Origin: an uncultured Eubacteriales bacterium
GTDB lineage: Bacteria > Bacillota > Clostridia > Oscillospirales > CAG-272
Length of the DNA: 64,000 nucleotides
Assembly: GCA_934486825.1 (NCBI GenBank)
Contig: CAKSQF010000001.1
Location: forward strand, 1 to 64,000
Direction of reading: 5' to 3'
A model generated the notes under the pieces. The model saw only the letters and a list, made by a program, of their open reading frames with translations, did no database searches and was not told the DNA's origin. How positions within the stretch are numbered: position 1 is the stretch's first letter; each line of letters begins with the position of its first letter. Positions 8,013 to 17,154 of the stretch are shown here, in pieces. Position numbers and translations under genes: made by a program.

Positions 8013-8039
8013 TTAGCACTCAAGCAACACGACTGCTAA
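8013..8039 (+). promoter_or_regulatory. CIRCE operator (HrcA site) before htpG
   Basis: TTAGCACTC (8013-8021), a 9-base spacer, and GACTGCTAA (8031-8039). This matches the CIRCE consensus TTAGCACTC-N9-GAGTGCTAA at all but one position. It lies 120 bases before htpG, so HrcA probably represses htpG here. No unambiguous -35/-10 pair stands out between it and the gene. Confidence 0.85.
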
Positions 8040-8158
8040 TTATTTACAAACAGTTCATATAAAAACAAATAACTGTTAACTAAAGAGTTGTACACTGGTA
8101 TCAAAGCAAAATGCAGATTGCTGATTTGATAATCGGCTGCAAAAAAGGAGATAATACT

Positions 8159-10042
8159 ATGGCAACAAAAAAATTCAAAGCGGAATCGCAAAAGCTGCTT
8201 GATATGATGATCAACTCTATATATACACACAAGGAGATCTTCCTCCGCGAGCTTATTTCGAATGCAAGTGATGCAATAGACAAGCTCTATTACCGCTCGC
8301 TCGGCGACAGTTCGCTCGGACTTGACCGTTCGGATTTTTCGATAAGGATCGATACCGACAAGGATGCGCGTACACTGACCATATCGGATAACGGCTGCGG
8401 CATGACCGCCGAAGAGCTTGAAACAAATCTCGGAACGATCGCTCACAGCGGTTCCTTCAATTTCAAGAAGGACAACGAAAAGAAGGAAGATATCGATGTG
8501 ATCGGTCAGTTCGGTGTCGGCTTCTATTCGGCATTCATGGTCGCCGATAAGGTGACGGTCGATTCGAAGCCGTACGGTTCGGACAGTGCAAACAGATGGG
8601 AATCGTCGGGTGCCGACGGTTATACCGTCACTTCCTGTGAAAAGGAGGGCTACGGTACGACGGTTACGCTTCACATAAAGGAGGATACCGACGACGAAAA
8701 ATACGGGGAGTTTCTTGAAACCTACCGCCTTGAATCGCTGATAAGAAAATATTCCGACTATATCCGTTATCCTATAATAATGAAGATCACGACCTCAAAG
8801 CTCAAGGAAGGATCGAAGGATGAATACGAAGACGTAACGACCGAAGAGACGGTCAACAGTATGACGCCGATCTGGAAAAAGTCGGACGACGAGGTAAAGG
8901 AAGACGAGCTTATCCGCTTCTATAAGGATAAATTCTTTGATTACGAGGATCCGGTCAGGGTCATAAGGGCAAAGGCGGAGGGAAGTGTCACGTATAACGC
9001 GCTTCTTTATATCCCGAAGCATGCACCCTTCAATTATTATTCGAAGAATTTTGAAAAGGGTCTTCAACTTTATTCCAACGGCGTGCTTATCATGGAAAAA
9101 TGCGCCGACCTGCTCCCGGATTATTTCGGTTTTGTCAGCGGACTTGTAGACAGCGAGGATTTTTCGCTGAACATTTCGCGTGAAATGCTCCAGCATGACC
9201 GTCAGCTCAAGGCAATCGCCAAATCGCTTGAGAAGAAGATCAAGAACGAGCTTGTAAAGCTTATGCAGGATGACCGCGAGAAATACGAGGAGTTTTTCAA
9301 AGCGCTCGGATCGCAGATAAAGTACGGAGTTTACAGCGACTACGGAATGCACAAGGACATGCTGTCCGATCTTCTGATGTTCTGTTCGTCAAAGGAAAAG
9401 AAGCTTGTGACGCTTGCCGAATACGTTTCGCGTATGCCCGAGGATCAGAAGACAATCTACTACGCATGCGGGGAGAGCGTCGATAAGATAGACATGCTTC
9501 CGCAGACGGAAGCGGTAAAGGAAAAGGGTCTTGAAATTCTTTATCTTACCGAGGATATCGATGAATTTGCTCTGAAGGCAATAGATAAATACAGCGATAA
9601 GACGTTTACGAATATCGGAGCCGGTGATTTCGATCTTTCCACCGATGAGGAAAAGGAACGGATAAAGAAGCTCAACGAGGAATCGGAAGGCATGTTCGGA
9701 ATCATGAAGGAGGCTCTCGGCGACGGGGTAAAGGAAATCAGATTTACCAATAAGCTGAAAAACCATCCTGTCTGCCTTGCAAGTGTCGGCGATGTCACAA
9801 TCGAGATGGAGAAGGTTTATAATGCAATGCCGAGCGGAGGTCCGAAGATAAGGGCGGAGCTTGCGCTTGAAATAAACTCAAACCATCCGATAGCAGAGAA
9901 GATAAAGGCACTCTATCTTTCGGATAAGGATAAACTCAAGAGTTACGCAAAGATTCTGTATACGCAGGCAAGGATTATCGAGGGATTGCCCGTCGAAAAT
10001 CCGACAGAGTACGGCGACCTTATATGCGGTCTGCTCGTCTGA
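8159..10042 (+). CDS. htpG: Chaperone HtpG (Hsp90)
   Basis: A 627-residue bacterial Hsp90, the usual length. It is an ATP-driven dimeric cytosolic chaperone. The GHKL ATPase domain shows FLRELISNASDAIDKL, ISDNGCGMT and IGQFGVGFYSAFMVADKV. The middle domain has YNALLYIPKHAPFNYY and GLVDSEDFSLNISREMLQ, and the C-terminal dimerisation domain ends near LICGLLV without any MEEVD tail, as expected in bacteria. ATG 8159 with AAAGGAG is chosen; the open frame extends to 8111 but without an SD. The CIRCE site upstream implies heat-shock control. Confidence 0.97.
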   Translation: MATKKFKAESQKLLDMMINSIYTHKEIFLRELISNASDAIDKLYYRSLGDSSLGLDRSDFSIRIDTDKDARTLTISDNGCGMTAEELETNLGTIAHSGSFNFKKDNEKKEDIDVIGQFGVGFYSAFMVADKVTVDSKPYGSDSANRWESSGADGYTVTSCEKEGYGTTVTLHIKEDTDDEKYGEFLETYRLESLIRKYSDYIRYPIIMKITTSKLKEGSKDEYEDVTTEETVNSMTPIWKKSDDEVKEDELIRFYKDKFFDYEDPVRVIRAKAEGSVTYNALLYIPKHAPFNYYSKNFEKGLQLYSNGVLIMEKCADLLPDYFGFVSGLVDSEDFSLNISREMLQHDRQLKAIAKSLEKKIKNELVKLMQDDREKYEEFFKALGSQIKYGVYSDYGMHKDMLSDLLMFCSSKEKKLVTLAEYVSRMPEDQKTIYYACGESVDKIDMLPQTEAVKEKGLEILYLTEDIDEFALKAIDKYSDKTFTNIGAGDFDLSTDEEKERIKKLNEESEGMFGIMKEALGDGVKEIRFTNKLKNHPVCLASVGDVTIEMEKVYNAMPSGGPKIRAELALEINSNHPIAEKIKALYLSDKDKLKSYAKILYTQARIIEGLPVENPTEYGDLICGLLV

Positions 10043-10055
10043 CGGTATAAAAAAC

Positions 10056-10094
10056 AAATCGGAGACATCGGCAACCTGCCGACGTCTCCGATTT
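10056..10094. terminator. Bidirectional terminator after htpG
   Basis: An 11-bp stem (10056-10066 with 10084-10094) encloses a smaller TCGGCA/TGCCGA hairpin. A- and T-runs flank it on both sides, and it sits between convergent genes. Confidence 0.8.
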
Positions 10095-10101
10095 TCCGTT
10101 T

Positions 10102-10893
10102 TTATCTCAGTATCAGCCTTATCGCAAACAACTGAAGCCGTTTCGGCAATATTCCGTAGAGCTTCAGCCATGGGTTGCCGTTTATCCGATAAGCGAATGA
10201 CGGATGCTTCTTTTTCAGTATTTTCAGCACTTTTGATGCAATTTTTTCGGGAGAGACCGATTTTGCTTCAACGCTGTCAACTATACGTCTGAACCTTTCC
10301 GCATTGCAGCTGTACAACTCCGTTTTTGCGCAGAAGGCAGACAGCGCGTCGGTCGATGCCCCGAGCATGCCTGTTTTTACAGCCCCGGCACGTATGACGG
10401 ATACGTCCGTGCCGAGAAGCTGAAGCTCCATACGCAGAGAATAGGCATATCTGTCAAGGGCGGCTTTGCTGACCGCATAGATGCCGGTGAAGGGAAGCGG
10501 GTCAAGCGGTGCAAGCTCGCTTGTTGTGATGATTATCCTGCTTCCTTTTTTAAGGAAGGGCATGAATGTCCTGTTTATAAGAAATGCGCCGTAAAGATTG
10601 ATGCCGAATATCTTTTTAAAGTCGGAGCTGCTCATTTCAACGAGAGAGTCAAGCATGTATATCCCGGCGAAATGTATTATCGCAAAAAGGCTGTCGGTTA
10701 CTTTGCCGATTTCGAGTGCCGCACTTTTTACACTGTCCTCGTCGGTGATGTCGGCTTTTATAGGTATGATCCCGTTTTCCGCATTTCCGACTTTTTTGTC
10801 AAGCGCAAAAACGGTAAAGCCGCTTTCGGCAAGAGTCTTCGCGGTCGCCGCCCCCATGCCTCCGTACCCGCCTGTAACAAGTATGTATTTCAT
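10102..10893 (-). CDS. Short-chain dehydrogenase/reductase
   Basis: 263 residues with a classical SDR Rossmann fold. TGGYGGMG at 7-14 binds NAD(P), S125 (ITTSELAP) and Y139-x-x-x-K143 (YAVSK) form the catalytic set, and a C-terminal extension ends in a basic, amphipathic segment (PKRLQLFAIRLILR) that may touch membrane. The usual NNAG motif is replaced by IHFAG. Substrate unknown. Its ATG overlaps the stop of the upstream membrane-protein gene by four bases (ATGA), so the two genes are co-translated. Confidence 0.88.
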   Translation of the reverse strand: MKYILVTGGYGGMGAATAKTLAESGFTVFALDKKVGNAENGIIPIKADITDEDSVKSAALEIGKVTDSLFAIIHFAGIYMLDSLVEMSSSDFKKIFGINLYGAFLINRTFMPFLKKGSRIIITTSELAPLDPLPFTGIYAVSKAALDRYAYSLRMELQLLGTDVSVIRAGAVKTGMLGASTDALSAFCAKTELYSCNAERFRRIVDSVEAKSVSPEKIASKVLKILKKKHPSFAYRINGNPWLKLYGILPKRLQLFAIRLILR

Positions 10894-11690
10894 GATGACG
10901 TACTCTCTCCCGATCTGACTCTTTCGCTGTTGTTTTCGGCTATTCTTTCGGTAACGGTCAGTTTTTTTCGGCGCCTTCCGAGCCGTTCGGTAAAACGGCT
11001 TGTGAACGCCGCGAATATCAGATATATATACGGCATGCCGAGATTTGTCTCAAGCAGTGAATTGACCGTGAGCGTCCTGAGCTTTTCGCCGATCGAGACC
11101 GTATGGGCTGAGCGTATTCCTCCGATCAGAAGTCCCGCCTCCCAGCCGAACTGTACAAGAATACCTATTGCAAGCAGCCATGCGATGTTTATTCGCTTTG
11201 CTTTGTCGCTTTGCATAAGATTGTATATTATTATGCCCGCATATCCGATGAACAGAATCGCCGCCATGTACCCGTGATATCCGCTTGTCGTGCGCTGTAT
11301 GACAATGTAGGGAAGGCTTTCCGGAGTAAAGGTTTCGGCAAGCAGCGGACATACAAACCACCATAAAAGGATGAGTGACGACCATTCGAAAAGATGCCTG
11401 TCCTTCGAAATCCAAAGCCATATCCATGTAAAGTTCGTAAATCCGTAGCTTATCGACATCCAGAGCAGAACGAGAAAAAGACTGTGTCCGTCCGATATGC
11501 TCCTTGACCCGCAGATAAGATGAAAAATGCCGTAATCAACTGTCATGTAGAGTATTCCCGCGAGAAGCCCGACAATTACGGTCGCATACTTCTTCTTTAT
11601 AATGAGAAGCGCGGCAAAAAAGATCAGAAAAATGCTGTCAAACAGTATGTAAAGCGGCGAAAACTCACGTAATGCTATTATTTCGGACAT
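10890..11690 (-). CDS. Multi-pass membrane protein, function unknown
   Basis: 266 residues with about seven hydrophobic segments, for example LYILFDSIFLIFFAALLII, VIVGLLAGILYMTVDY, LFLVLLWMSISYGF and LILLWWFVCPLLA, and a basic cytoplasmic tail (RRRKKLTVTERIAENN). Aromatic residues are abundant. I do not recognise a family. The four-base overlap with the SDR gene suggests the two proteins work together, perhaps on a lipid or hydrophobic substrate, which is inference only. Confidence 0.75.
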   Translation of the reverse strand: MSEIIALREFSPLYILFDSIFLIFFAALLIIKKKYATVIVGLLAGILYMTVDYGIFHLICGSRSISDGHSLFLVLLWMSISYGFTNFTWIWLWISKDRHLFEWSSLILLWWFVCPLLAETFTPESLPYIVIQRTTSGYHGYMAAILFIGYAGIIIYNLMQSDKAKRINIAWLLAIGILVQFGWEAGLLIGGIRSAHTVSIGEKLRTLTVNSLLETNLGMPYIYLIFAAFTSRFTERLGRRRKKLTVTERIAENNSERVRSGESTSS

Positions 11691-11716
11691 TTGTGTGCTC
11701 CCTTTTCCGGATATTC

Positions 11717-11744
11717 AAACAGGGCGCTCCGGTGCGCCCTGTTT
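11717..11744 (-). terminator. Terminator after transketolase operon
   Basis: A perfect 11-bp stem (11717-11727 with 11734-11744) with a 6-base loop, lying just past the stop of the transketolase C-terminal subunit and before the membrane-protein gene. Confidence 0.7.
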
Positions 11745-11751
11745 CTGTTGT

Positions 11752-12705
11752 TTATTTTTTCAGCGCGATTGCCTGTACTGCCTTTTCGACAATGTTTCCG
11801 GCAGTCAGCCCGTACATTTCAAGCAGGGGCGGAACCTTTCCCGACCTGCCGAATTTGTCCTCGGTCCCGACTCTGATGACCGGAGTGGGACGGCTTTCGG
11901 AGAGGACCTCGCATACAGCCGATCCGAGTCCGCCGATAATGTTGTGCTCCTCTGCGGTGACTACCGCACCGGTCTTTGCCGCGGATGCGATTATAAGCTC
12001 GCGGTCGATCGGCTTTATCGTGTGTATATCGATAACCTCAGCCGATATGCCTCTTGCCTTGAGCAGATTTGCGGCAGTGAGCGCGGCGTCTACCATGATT
12101 CCGGTGGCTATTACGGTCACATCCTTGCCTTCGGTGAGCAGGACACCCTTGCCTATTTCGAATTTGTAGGTAGCTCTGTCAAATATAACGGGTACCGCAT
12201 AACGTCCGAAGCGCATGTATACCGGTCCGTCGAACTTTGCGGCGGCAAACACAGCCGCTCTTGCTTCGGTGTCGTCGGCGGGGTTGATTATCGTCATCCC
12301 GGGGATCGTGCGCATGATACCGATGTCTTCGAGACACTGATGTGTCGCGCCGTCCTCGCCGACCGTTATGCCGGCGTGCGTTGCACCGATCTTGACGTTA
12401 AGATGCGGGTATCCCACCGCATTTCTGATCTGATCGAATGCGCGTCCCGCCGCAAACATCGCAAATGAGGAGCAGAACGGTATCTTTCCGCAGGCGGCAA
12501 GACCTGCCGATACGGCGACCATGTTCGCCTCTGCTATGCCGCAGTCAAAAAAGCGGTCGGGAAAACGCTTCTTGAAATATACTGTCTTTGTGGATTCGCA
12601 CAGGTCGGCATCGAGCACGACTACGTCGGGGTTTATTTCACCGAGCTCGGCAAGCGCATTGCCGTATGATTCTCTTGTTGCTGTTTTATCAGACATCGCA
12701 CTCAC
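11752..12705 (-). CDS. Transketolase, C-terminal subunit
   Basis: 317 residues holding the pyrimidine-binding and C-terminal domains of transketolase. FFDCGIAEANMVAVSAGLAACG carries the glutamate that activates thiamine diphosphate, FCSSFAMFAAGRAFDQIRN is the aromatic pocket, and GVTHQCLEDIGIMR-like residues follow. Together with the N-terminal subunit it moves two-carbon units between sugar phosphates in the pentose phosphate pathway. Split transketolases are common in Clostridia. The ORF begins inside the N-terminal gene (17-base overlap), so equal production by coupled translation is likely. Confidence 0.93.
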   Translation of the reverse strand: MSAMSDKTATRESYGNALAELGEINPDVVVLDADLCESTKTVYFKKRFPDRFFDCGIAEANMVAVSAGLAACGKIPFCSSFAMFAAGRAFDQIRNAVGYPHLNVKIGATHAGITVGEDGATHQCLEDIGIMRTIPGMTIINPADDTEARAAVFAAAKFDGPVYMRFGRYAVPVIFDRATYKFEIGKGVLLTEGKDVTVIATGIMVDAALTAANLLKARGISAEVIDIHTIKPIDRELIIASAAKTGAVVTAEEHNIIGGLGSAVCEVLSESRPTPVIRVGTEDKFGRSGKVPPLLEMYGLTAGNIVEKAVQAIALKK

Positions 12706-13513
12706 CTCCGAGTTCCTTCATCGCCTGTTTGTATTGCTCTTCGTTCGGCGCACTGCCGTGCCATTTTGCATTGTTTTCCATGAACGAAACACCCTTGCCC
12801 TTGACTGTTTTGCAGATAATTACAGAAGGCTTGCCCTTCATCTGTTTTGCATTTTCAAGTGCGTTTGCAATTTCTTCGATGTTGTGTCCGTCAATAACCT
12901 GCGCATACCAGCCGAAGGCTTCGAATTTTTTGTCAAACGGTGTCGGATTCATGACATCGGTTATTTTGCCGCCGATCTGAAGTCCGTTGAAATCCACCAT
13001 TGCAACAAGATTGTCAAGTCTGTAATGAGCGGCAAACATGGCTGCCTCCCATACCTCGCCCTCCTGACATTCGCCGTCGCCGAGTATGGTGTAAACCCGG
13101 TATTTGTCCCTGCCCGCAAGAGCCATACCGCAAGCGGCGGATATGCCCATTCCGAGCGAGCCTGTTGACATGTCAACGCCGGGAATGTTTTTCATATCGG
13201 GATGTCCCTGAAGTCTGCTGTCAACAGACCTGAAGCCCTTCAGCTCATCGACACCGAAGAATCCGCGCAGCGCAAGTGCGGAGTAGTATGCGGGCGCACA
13301 GTGCCCCTTTGACAGGACAAATCTGTCACGGTCTGCCTTTTTGGGGTCACCCGGATCAATGTTCATTTCTTCAAAAAAAAGATATGCGAGCATGTCGGCA
13401 ATCGAAAGCGACCCGCCGGGATGACCGCTGTTTGCGTAATATACTGCCTTTACCGCATTGATGCGAATTTTATTCGCGATCGCGTGCAGATATGAGAGTT
13501 TCTCGTCGTTCAT
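12689..13513 (-). CDS. Transketolase, N-terminal subunit
   Basis: 274 residues with the diphosphate-binding domain. HPGGSLSIADMLAYLFF and DRFVLSKGHCAPAYYSAL are family-typical, and GDGECQEGEVWEAAMFAA followed by NLVAMVDFNGLQ is the GDG...N thiamine diphosphate/Mg2+ motif. It pairs with the overlapping C-terminal subunit gene. ATG 13513 has an AAAGGAAG SD. A consensus promoter lies about 60 bases upstream. Confidence 0.93.
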   Translation of the reverse strand: MNDEKLSYLHAIANKIRINAVKAVYYANSGHPGGSLSIADMLAYLFFEEMNIDPGDPKKADRDRFVLSKGHCAPAYYSALALRGFFGVDELKGFRSVDSRLQGHPDMKNIPGVDMSTGSLGMGISAACGMALAGRDKYRVYTILGDGECQEGEVWEAAMFAAHYRLDNLVAMVDFNGLQIGGKITDVMNPTPFDKKFEAFGWYAQVIDGHNIEEIANALENAKQMKGKPSVIICKTVKGKGVSFMENNAKWHGSAPNEEQYKQAMKELGGECDV

Positions 13514-13571
13514 GTGAAACTTCCTTTCTGAAAATGGGCTGAAAAACTGTATGAATACTCAGCCGCAGACT

Positions 13572-13600
13572 ATTATAACTCTATTTTCGGTCGTTGTCAA
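13572..13600 (-). promoter_or_regulatory. Consensus promoter of transketolase operon
   Basis: Leftward TTGACA (13600-13595), 17-base spacer, TATAAT (13577-13572). Both hexamers are perfect consensus. It overlaps the 3' end of tadA, so the transketolase pair can be transcribed strongly and separately. Confidence 0.85.
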
Positions 13601-14114
13601 CCGCCGTCGGCAAGAAAATACCGTCATTGCCGCTGTTTTTGCTTTTTTTGTCCTCTCTTTTTTTTCTGAGATCCGCAAAAAAATCCGAAATCAGTCCGGA
13701 ACAGCGTTCATTCATAACGCCTCCGACCTGTTCGAAATTGTGGTTGAGTCCGAATCCGCAGATCTGCATGACCGATCCGAGTGCACCCGCCTTCGGGTCG
13801 GCGGCACCGTAAACCACGCGCTTTATGCGCGAGTTTATAACTGCTCCCGCACACATCGGGCATGGCTCAAGCGTGACATAGAGAGTTGCGCGGTGAAGAC
13901 GCCAGCCGCGGAGGGTTGAGCACGCCTCGTTTATCGCCGAGAGCTCGGCGTGAAGGAGCGCGTTTTTGCCGGTTTCCCGCCTGTTGAAGCCCCTGCCGAC
14001 GATTCTGCCGTCATCCCATACGATCACGGCACCGACCGGCACCTCGCCGAGTCTTGCGGCATTTTCGGCTTCTTCAATTGCAAGTGACATATAAAATTCG
14101 TCGTCTTTGTTCAT
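13581..14114 (-). CDS. tadA: tRNA adenosine-34 deaminase
   Basis: 177 residues of the CDA-fold deaminase family. H55-A-E57 and P84-C85-x-x-C88 give the zinc ligands and catalytic glutamate. Features such as RETGKNALLHAEL and GAADPKAGALGS match TadA, which converts A34 to inosine in tRNA-Arg(ACG). The C-terminal tail (KKREDKKSKNSGNDG...) is charged and longer than usual. The gene ends in TAG, one of only two clear amber stops I noted in the window. Confidence 0.92.
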   Translation of the reverse strand: MNKDDEFYMSLAIEEAENAARLGEVPVGAVIVWDDGRIVGRGFNRRETGKNALLHAELSAINEACSTLRGWRLHRATLYVTLEPCPMCAGAVINSRIKRVVYGAADPKAGALGSVMQICGFGLNHNFEQVGGVMNERCSGLISDFFADLRKKREDKKSKNSGNDGIFLPTAVDNDRK

Positions 14115-14144
14115 AGTATGACCGCCTGTCTGATTGCTTTTCTT

Positions 14145-14173
14145 ATTTTAACACATATGACCGGTCTTTTCAA
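14145..14173 (-). promoter_or_regulatory. Promoter of tadA
   Basis: Leftward TTGAAA (14173-14168), 17-base spacer, TAAAAT (14150-14145), about 30 bases before the tadA start. Confidence 0.65.
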
Positions 14174-14256
14174 GATATAAAAAACAAAAATCGGTATATT
14201 GCGGCTTTTGCCGTGCAGACTGTTCTCAGAAGTTGTTAAAAACGGAGGGTCTGCCG

Positions 14257-14652
14257 ATGCTTCGATATTTTATTGTTTTTCTGACGGGCGGAGTATGCTA
14301 CGGTCTTGTCGAAATAATGTGGAGGGGGCATACTCATCCGACAATGATCGTGACGGGGGGACTCTGCCTTGTCGCGATCAGCTTTGTCGAAACGCATATG
14401 AAACAGAACATTTTCGTGAAGGCGGCTGTCGGAGCGGCACTTATAACATTTGTCGAGCTGCTTGCCGGATTGATTCTCAATCGTTTGCTCGGAATGGGAG
14501 TCTGGGATTATTCGTCGGTGCCGCTTAATTTTCTGGGACAGATTTGTCTGCCGTATTCACTGCTATGGTATCTGCTGTCAATACCCGCAATATATCTCTG
14601 CAGACTGCTCGGACGGTTTGTTTTTGAAAAATACCCCTTGATTTTCGGCTGA
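14257..14652 (+). CDS. CmpB-like ABC-transporter-type membrane protein
   Basis: 131 residues with four hydrophobic segments. It resembles the putative ABC-transporter type IV family (CmpB): FLTGGVCYGLVEIMWRGHTHPTM, GGLCLVAISFVE and a conserved WDYSSVPLNFLGQICLPYS. The last segment (WDYS..P.N..GQICL.YS) is characteristic. The biological role of the family is not settled. ATG 14257 is chosen because CGGAGGG precedes it by seven bases; the longer frame from 14233 lacks this. Confidence 0.75.
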   Translation: MLRYFIVFLTGGVCYGLVEIMWRGHTHPTMIVTGGLCLVAISFVETHMKQNIFVKAAVGAALITFVELLAGLILNRLLGMGVWDYSSVPLNFLGQICLPYSLLWYLLSIPAIYLCRLLGRFVFEKYPLIFG

Positions 14653-14666
14653 ACTGGTAGTATAAT
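14638..14666 (+). promoter_or_regulatory. Promoter of ComEC-like lipoprotein gene
   Basis: TTGATT (14638-14643), 17-base spacer, TATAAT (14661-14666), overlapping the end of the preceding gene. Confidence 0.65.
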
Positions 14667-14696
14667 CGGTATCGTCGGAAAAGAGGCTGTTCGATT

Positions 14697-15581
14697 ATGC
14701 ATAACACCGTGTCAAAAGGTGAATCGGTATACAAAAAATACGGAATATCCGCGATCGCAATCAGAGTGATCTGTCTGCTGAATGTAATTGTGATGCTCAT
14801 GACATCATGCGCCGGGAAAAACAAGGACGGCAGTTACACTCTTGTTTTTGCCGATGTGGGACAGGGAGACGCCGCATTTGTCGTCTCGGGCGACGGCTCC
14901 GCCGTGCTGATAGACTGCGGAACGGCGGAATATTCGGTGAAACTGATCGCCGAGATGAAAAAGTATCGGGTGAAAAGGATAGACACAATCTTTCTGTCGC
15001 ATGCGCATGACGATCACTTCGGAGGTCTGTTCGACGTTCTGTCCGAATTTGATGTCGGCAAAGTGGTTATGCCCGAATGTTCGTTTGAGGGATCTGCCGG
15101 ATCGAAATTCTATCTGTGGGTGAAAAACGGACTGAAGGTTGTTTATACGGTATGCGGGGATGTGTATGAGCCGATCGGATGCAGCGTGAATGTGCTTTCT
15201 CCCGAGAGGGTTGAGAATGGCGGCGGGAACGAAGACAGCGCAGTAATGGTGATGAGTATAGGTAAACTTCGTGTGCTTTTTACCGGTGATGCGGGATTTG
15301 TGACCGAAGAGTTTCTTGCTGAAAAATACGGAAAAGGACTTACAGCCGACATACTGAAAGTGGGACATCACGGCTCGGCAGGCTCATCGGGTGAGAATTT
15401 TCTTTCGGTTGTCGCTCCGACCGTCGCGGTGATATCTGTCGGAAGATCAAACGGATTCGGACTTCCGTCGGGTGCCGTGCTTGAACGTATCGGAAATACC
15501 GGTGCGACGATATACCGTACCGATCTTGACGGAAATATCGTTTTTCTCGTCGATGAGAGCGGGTACCGCCTGAAAAGATAA
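14697..15581 (+). CDS. ComEC/Rec2-like metallo-beta-lactamase-fold lipoprotein
   Basis: 294 residues. A hydrophobic segment ends in LMTSC, a lipobox with Cys38, so the enzyme is probably anchored outside the cell. The rest is an MBL fold like the soluble C-terminal domain of ComEC: DVGQGDAAFV at 53-62, SHAHDDH (H102, H104, D106, H107) for metal binding, FTGDAG, and VGHHGSAGSS. It lacks the membrane competence channel of true ComEC. Such stand-alone proteins may be nucleases or phosphodiesterases; the substrate is unknown. Confidence 0.85.
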   Translation: MHNTVSKGESVYKKYGISAIAIRVICLLNVIVMLMTSCAGKNKDGSYTLVFADVGQGDAAFVVSGDGSAVLIDCGTAEYSVKLIAEMKKYRVKRIDTIFLSHAHDDHFGGLFDVLSEFDVGKVVMPECSFEGSAGSKFYLWVKNGLKVVYTVCGDVYEPIGCSVNVLSPERVENGGGNEDSAVMVMSIGKLRVLFTGDAGFVTEEFLAEKYGKGLTADILKVGHHGSAGSSGENFLSVVAPTVAVISVGRSNGFGLPSGAVLERIGNTGATIYRTDLDGNIVFLVDESGYRLKR

Positions 15582-15608
15582 AAAATATAAAAAAATTGCA
15601 GGTAACAC

Positions 15609-15637
15609 TTGCAAATTTTTTTTTTGTGATGTATAAT
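15609..15637 (+). promoter_or_regulatory. Promoter of decarboxylase operon
   Basis: TTGCAA (15609-15614), 17-base spacer containing a T-run, TATAAT (15632-15637). A weak TTGCA/TGCAA hairpin with the following T-run may also end the preceding transcript. About 110 bases of untranslated leader follow with no recognised element. Confidence 0.65.
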
Positions 15638-15749
15638 GTCGTTAAACTGGGGTAGGATGTGAGTTTGTTGTCACAGAACCCGATAATGACTGTAAATACG
15701 GCAGTTTTGCAGTCCAGAATATCCCGTAACTGCCGAGAAGGAGTAACAT

Positions 15750-17135
15750 ATGGAAATAAAGGAAAACAGCCATATTGTCGGCAAAGGCGGAGTGTACGAC
15801 GATATTGCCGCGGTTTTTGACGATTCTACATTCGTTGAGCTCGGTACATATGTCAAAAAGGACTCGTATGCTTCGGTTGTCTGTGGCTACGGTGCGGTCA
15901 ACGGAGCACTGACATTTGCTTTTGCACAGGATTTTACACGCGATAAAGGCGCACTCGGTGAAGCCGAGGCGGAAAAGATATGCGCTCTTTATGATCTTGC
16001 AAAGAAGAGCGGCGCACCGGTGATCGGTATATGGAACAGTGCCGGTGCAAGAGTCGGAGAGGGAGAAAGAGTTCTTTCGGCGTTCGGAAAAATGCTTTCG
16101 AAGATTACGGCGCTCTCCGGGGTCGTTCCCCAGATCGCAGTCGTGAACGGTATCTGCGGCGGAATGTCCGCAACGGCGGTTTCGATGTTTGATGTGATTG
16201 TCGCAACCGAAGGATCAAGCTTTTACGTGAATCCTCCGTTCGTTCTTAAAAATCTCGGACTTAAAAATGCCGGAAGTATTGCTCTTGCGGCAAAGAACGG
16301 ACTTGTCGATATAGTATGTCCCGACAGCGCCGGAGCGCTGGCGAAGGCAAGAGAGCTTGTTGCTCTTCTTCCGCAGAACAATGCGCAGGGCTTTGCATAC
16401 TGCGATTCGGGCGATGACGATAACCGACGCACTCCCGAGATCGTCGGCTGTGAGGATACTCTTTCGCTGATTACGGCAATTGCCGACGGCGGCAGATTCA
16501 TTCCGCTCAAGAGCGACTTTGCTGCCGAAATGCTTACAGGCTTTGCTCCGATCGGCGGAGTTGTGACAGGTATTGTCGCAACCGGGCACGGCAGGACGCT
16601 TACACCGAAAGGTGCACGCAAAGCGTCCGGATTTATTTCCTTCTGCGATAATTTTATGATTCCGGTCGTAACACTCGTTGATACCGACGGTATCGATATA
16701 TCGGCGGATGCCGAAAATGCGGCATATGCCCCCGAGCTTGCAAGACTTGCGGCGGCGTATTCCGCTTCGACAAACACCAAGGTAACCGCGATTGTAGGCA
16801 AGGCTTACGGAGCGGCATATACTCTGCTCGGCTCAAAGGCTGTCGGCGCCGATGTTGTGCTTGCCACCGAAAATGCCGAGATATCGGTAATGGCTCCGGA
16901 TGCCGCCGTGCAGTTCATGTACGGAAATGAGATAAAAACACCCGGGGAAAGAGCAGAGAAGAAGAACGAATGGATGAAGGATCACGCATGTGCCGTTGCG
17001 GCGGCATCGACCGGTGATATTGACGATGTCATAGCTCCCGAGGAGCTTCGCGCACGCCTTATATCGGCAGTCGGGATGCTTTGGGCAAAGGCATCGGGTG
17101 AGGCTTCGGCAAAACATTCAAAGCTTCCTTTCTGA
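15750..17135 (+). CDS. Acyl-CoA carboxyltransferase subunit (MmdA/12S type)
   Basis: 461 residues of the carboxyl-transferase (crotonase-fold) family that moves CO2 between an acyl-CoA and carboxybiotin. Oxyanion-hole segments are visible: WNSAGARVGEGE and NGICGGMSATAV in the N-terminal half, and GRTLTPKGARKASGFISFCDNF, LVDTDGIDIS and VGKAYGAAYTLLGS in the C-terminal half. Methylmalonyl-CoA decarboxylase alpha is usually about 510 residues, so this is short. Genes for the biotin carrier, membrane pump and OadA follow closely. The substrate could be methylmalonyl-CoA, malonyl-CoA or glutaconyl-CoA; context alone cannot decide. Confidence 0.88.
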   Translation: MEIKENSHIVGKGGVYDDIAAVFDDSTFVELGTYVKKDSYASVVCGYGAVNGALTFAFAQDFTRDKGALGEAEAEKICALYDLAKKSGAPVIGIWNSAGARVGEGERVLSAFGKMLSKITALSGVVPQIAVVNGICGGMSATAVSMFDVIVATEGSSFYVNPPFVLKNLGLKNAGSIALAAKNGLVDIVCPDSAGALAKARELVALLPQNNAQGFAYCDSGDDDNRRTPEIVGCEDTLSLITAIADGGRFIPLKSDFAAEMLTGFAPIGGVVTGIVATGHGRTLTPKGARKASGFISFCDNFMIPVVTLVDTDGIDISADAENAAYAPELARLAAAYSASTNTKVTAIVGKAYGAAYTLLGSKAVGADVVLATENAEISVMAPDAAVQFMYGNEIKTPGERAEKKNEWMKDHACAVAAASTGDIDDVIAPEELRARLISAVGMLWAKASGEASAKHSKLPF

Positions 17136-17154
17136 TGAAACGGAGGACTGATTT

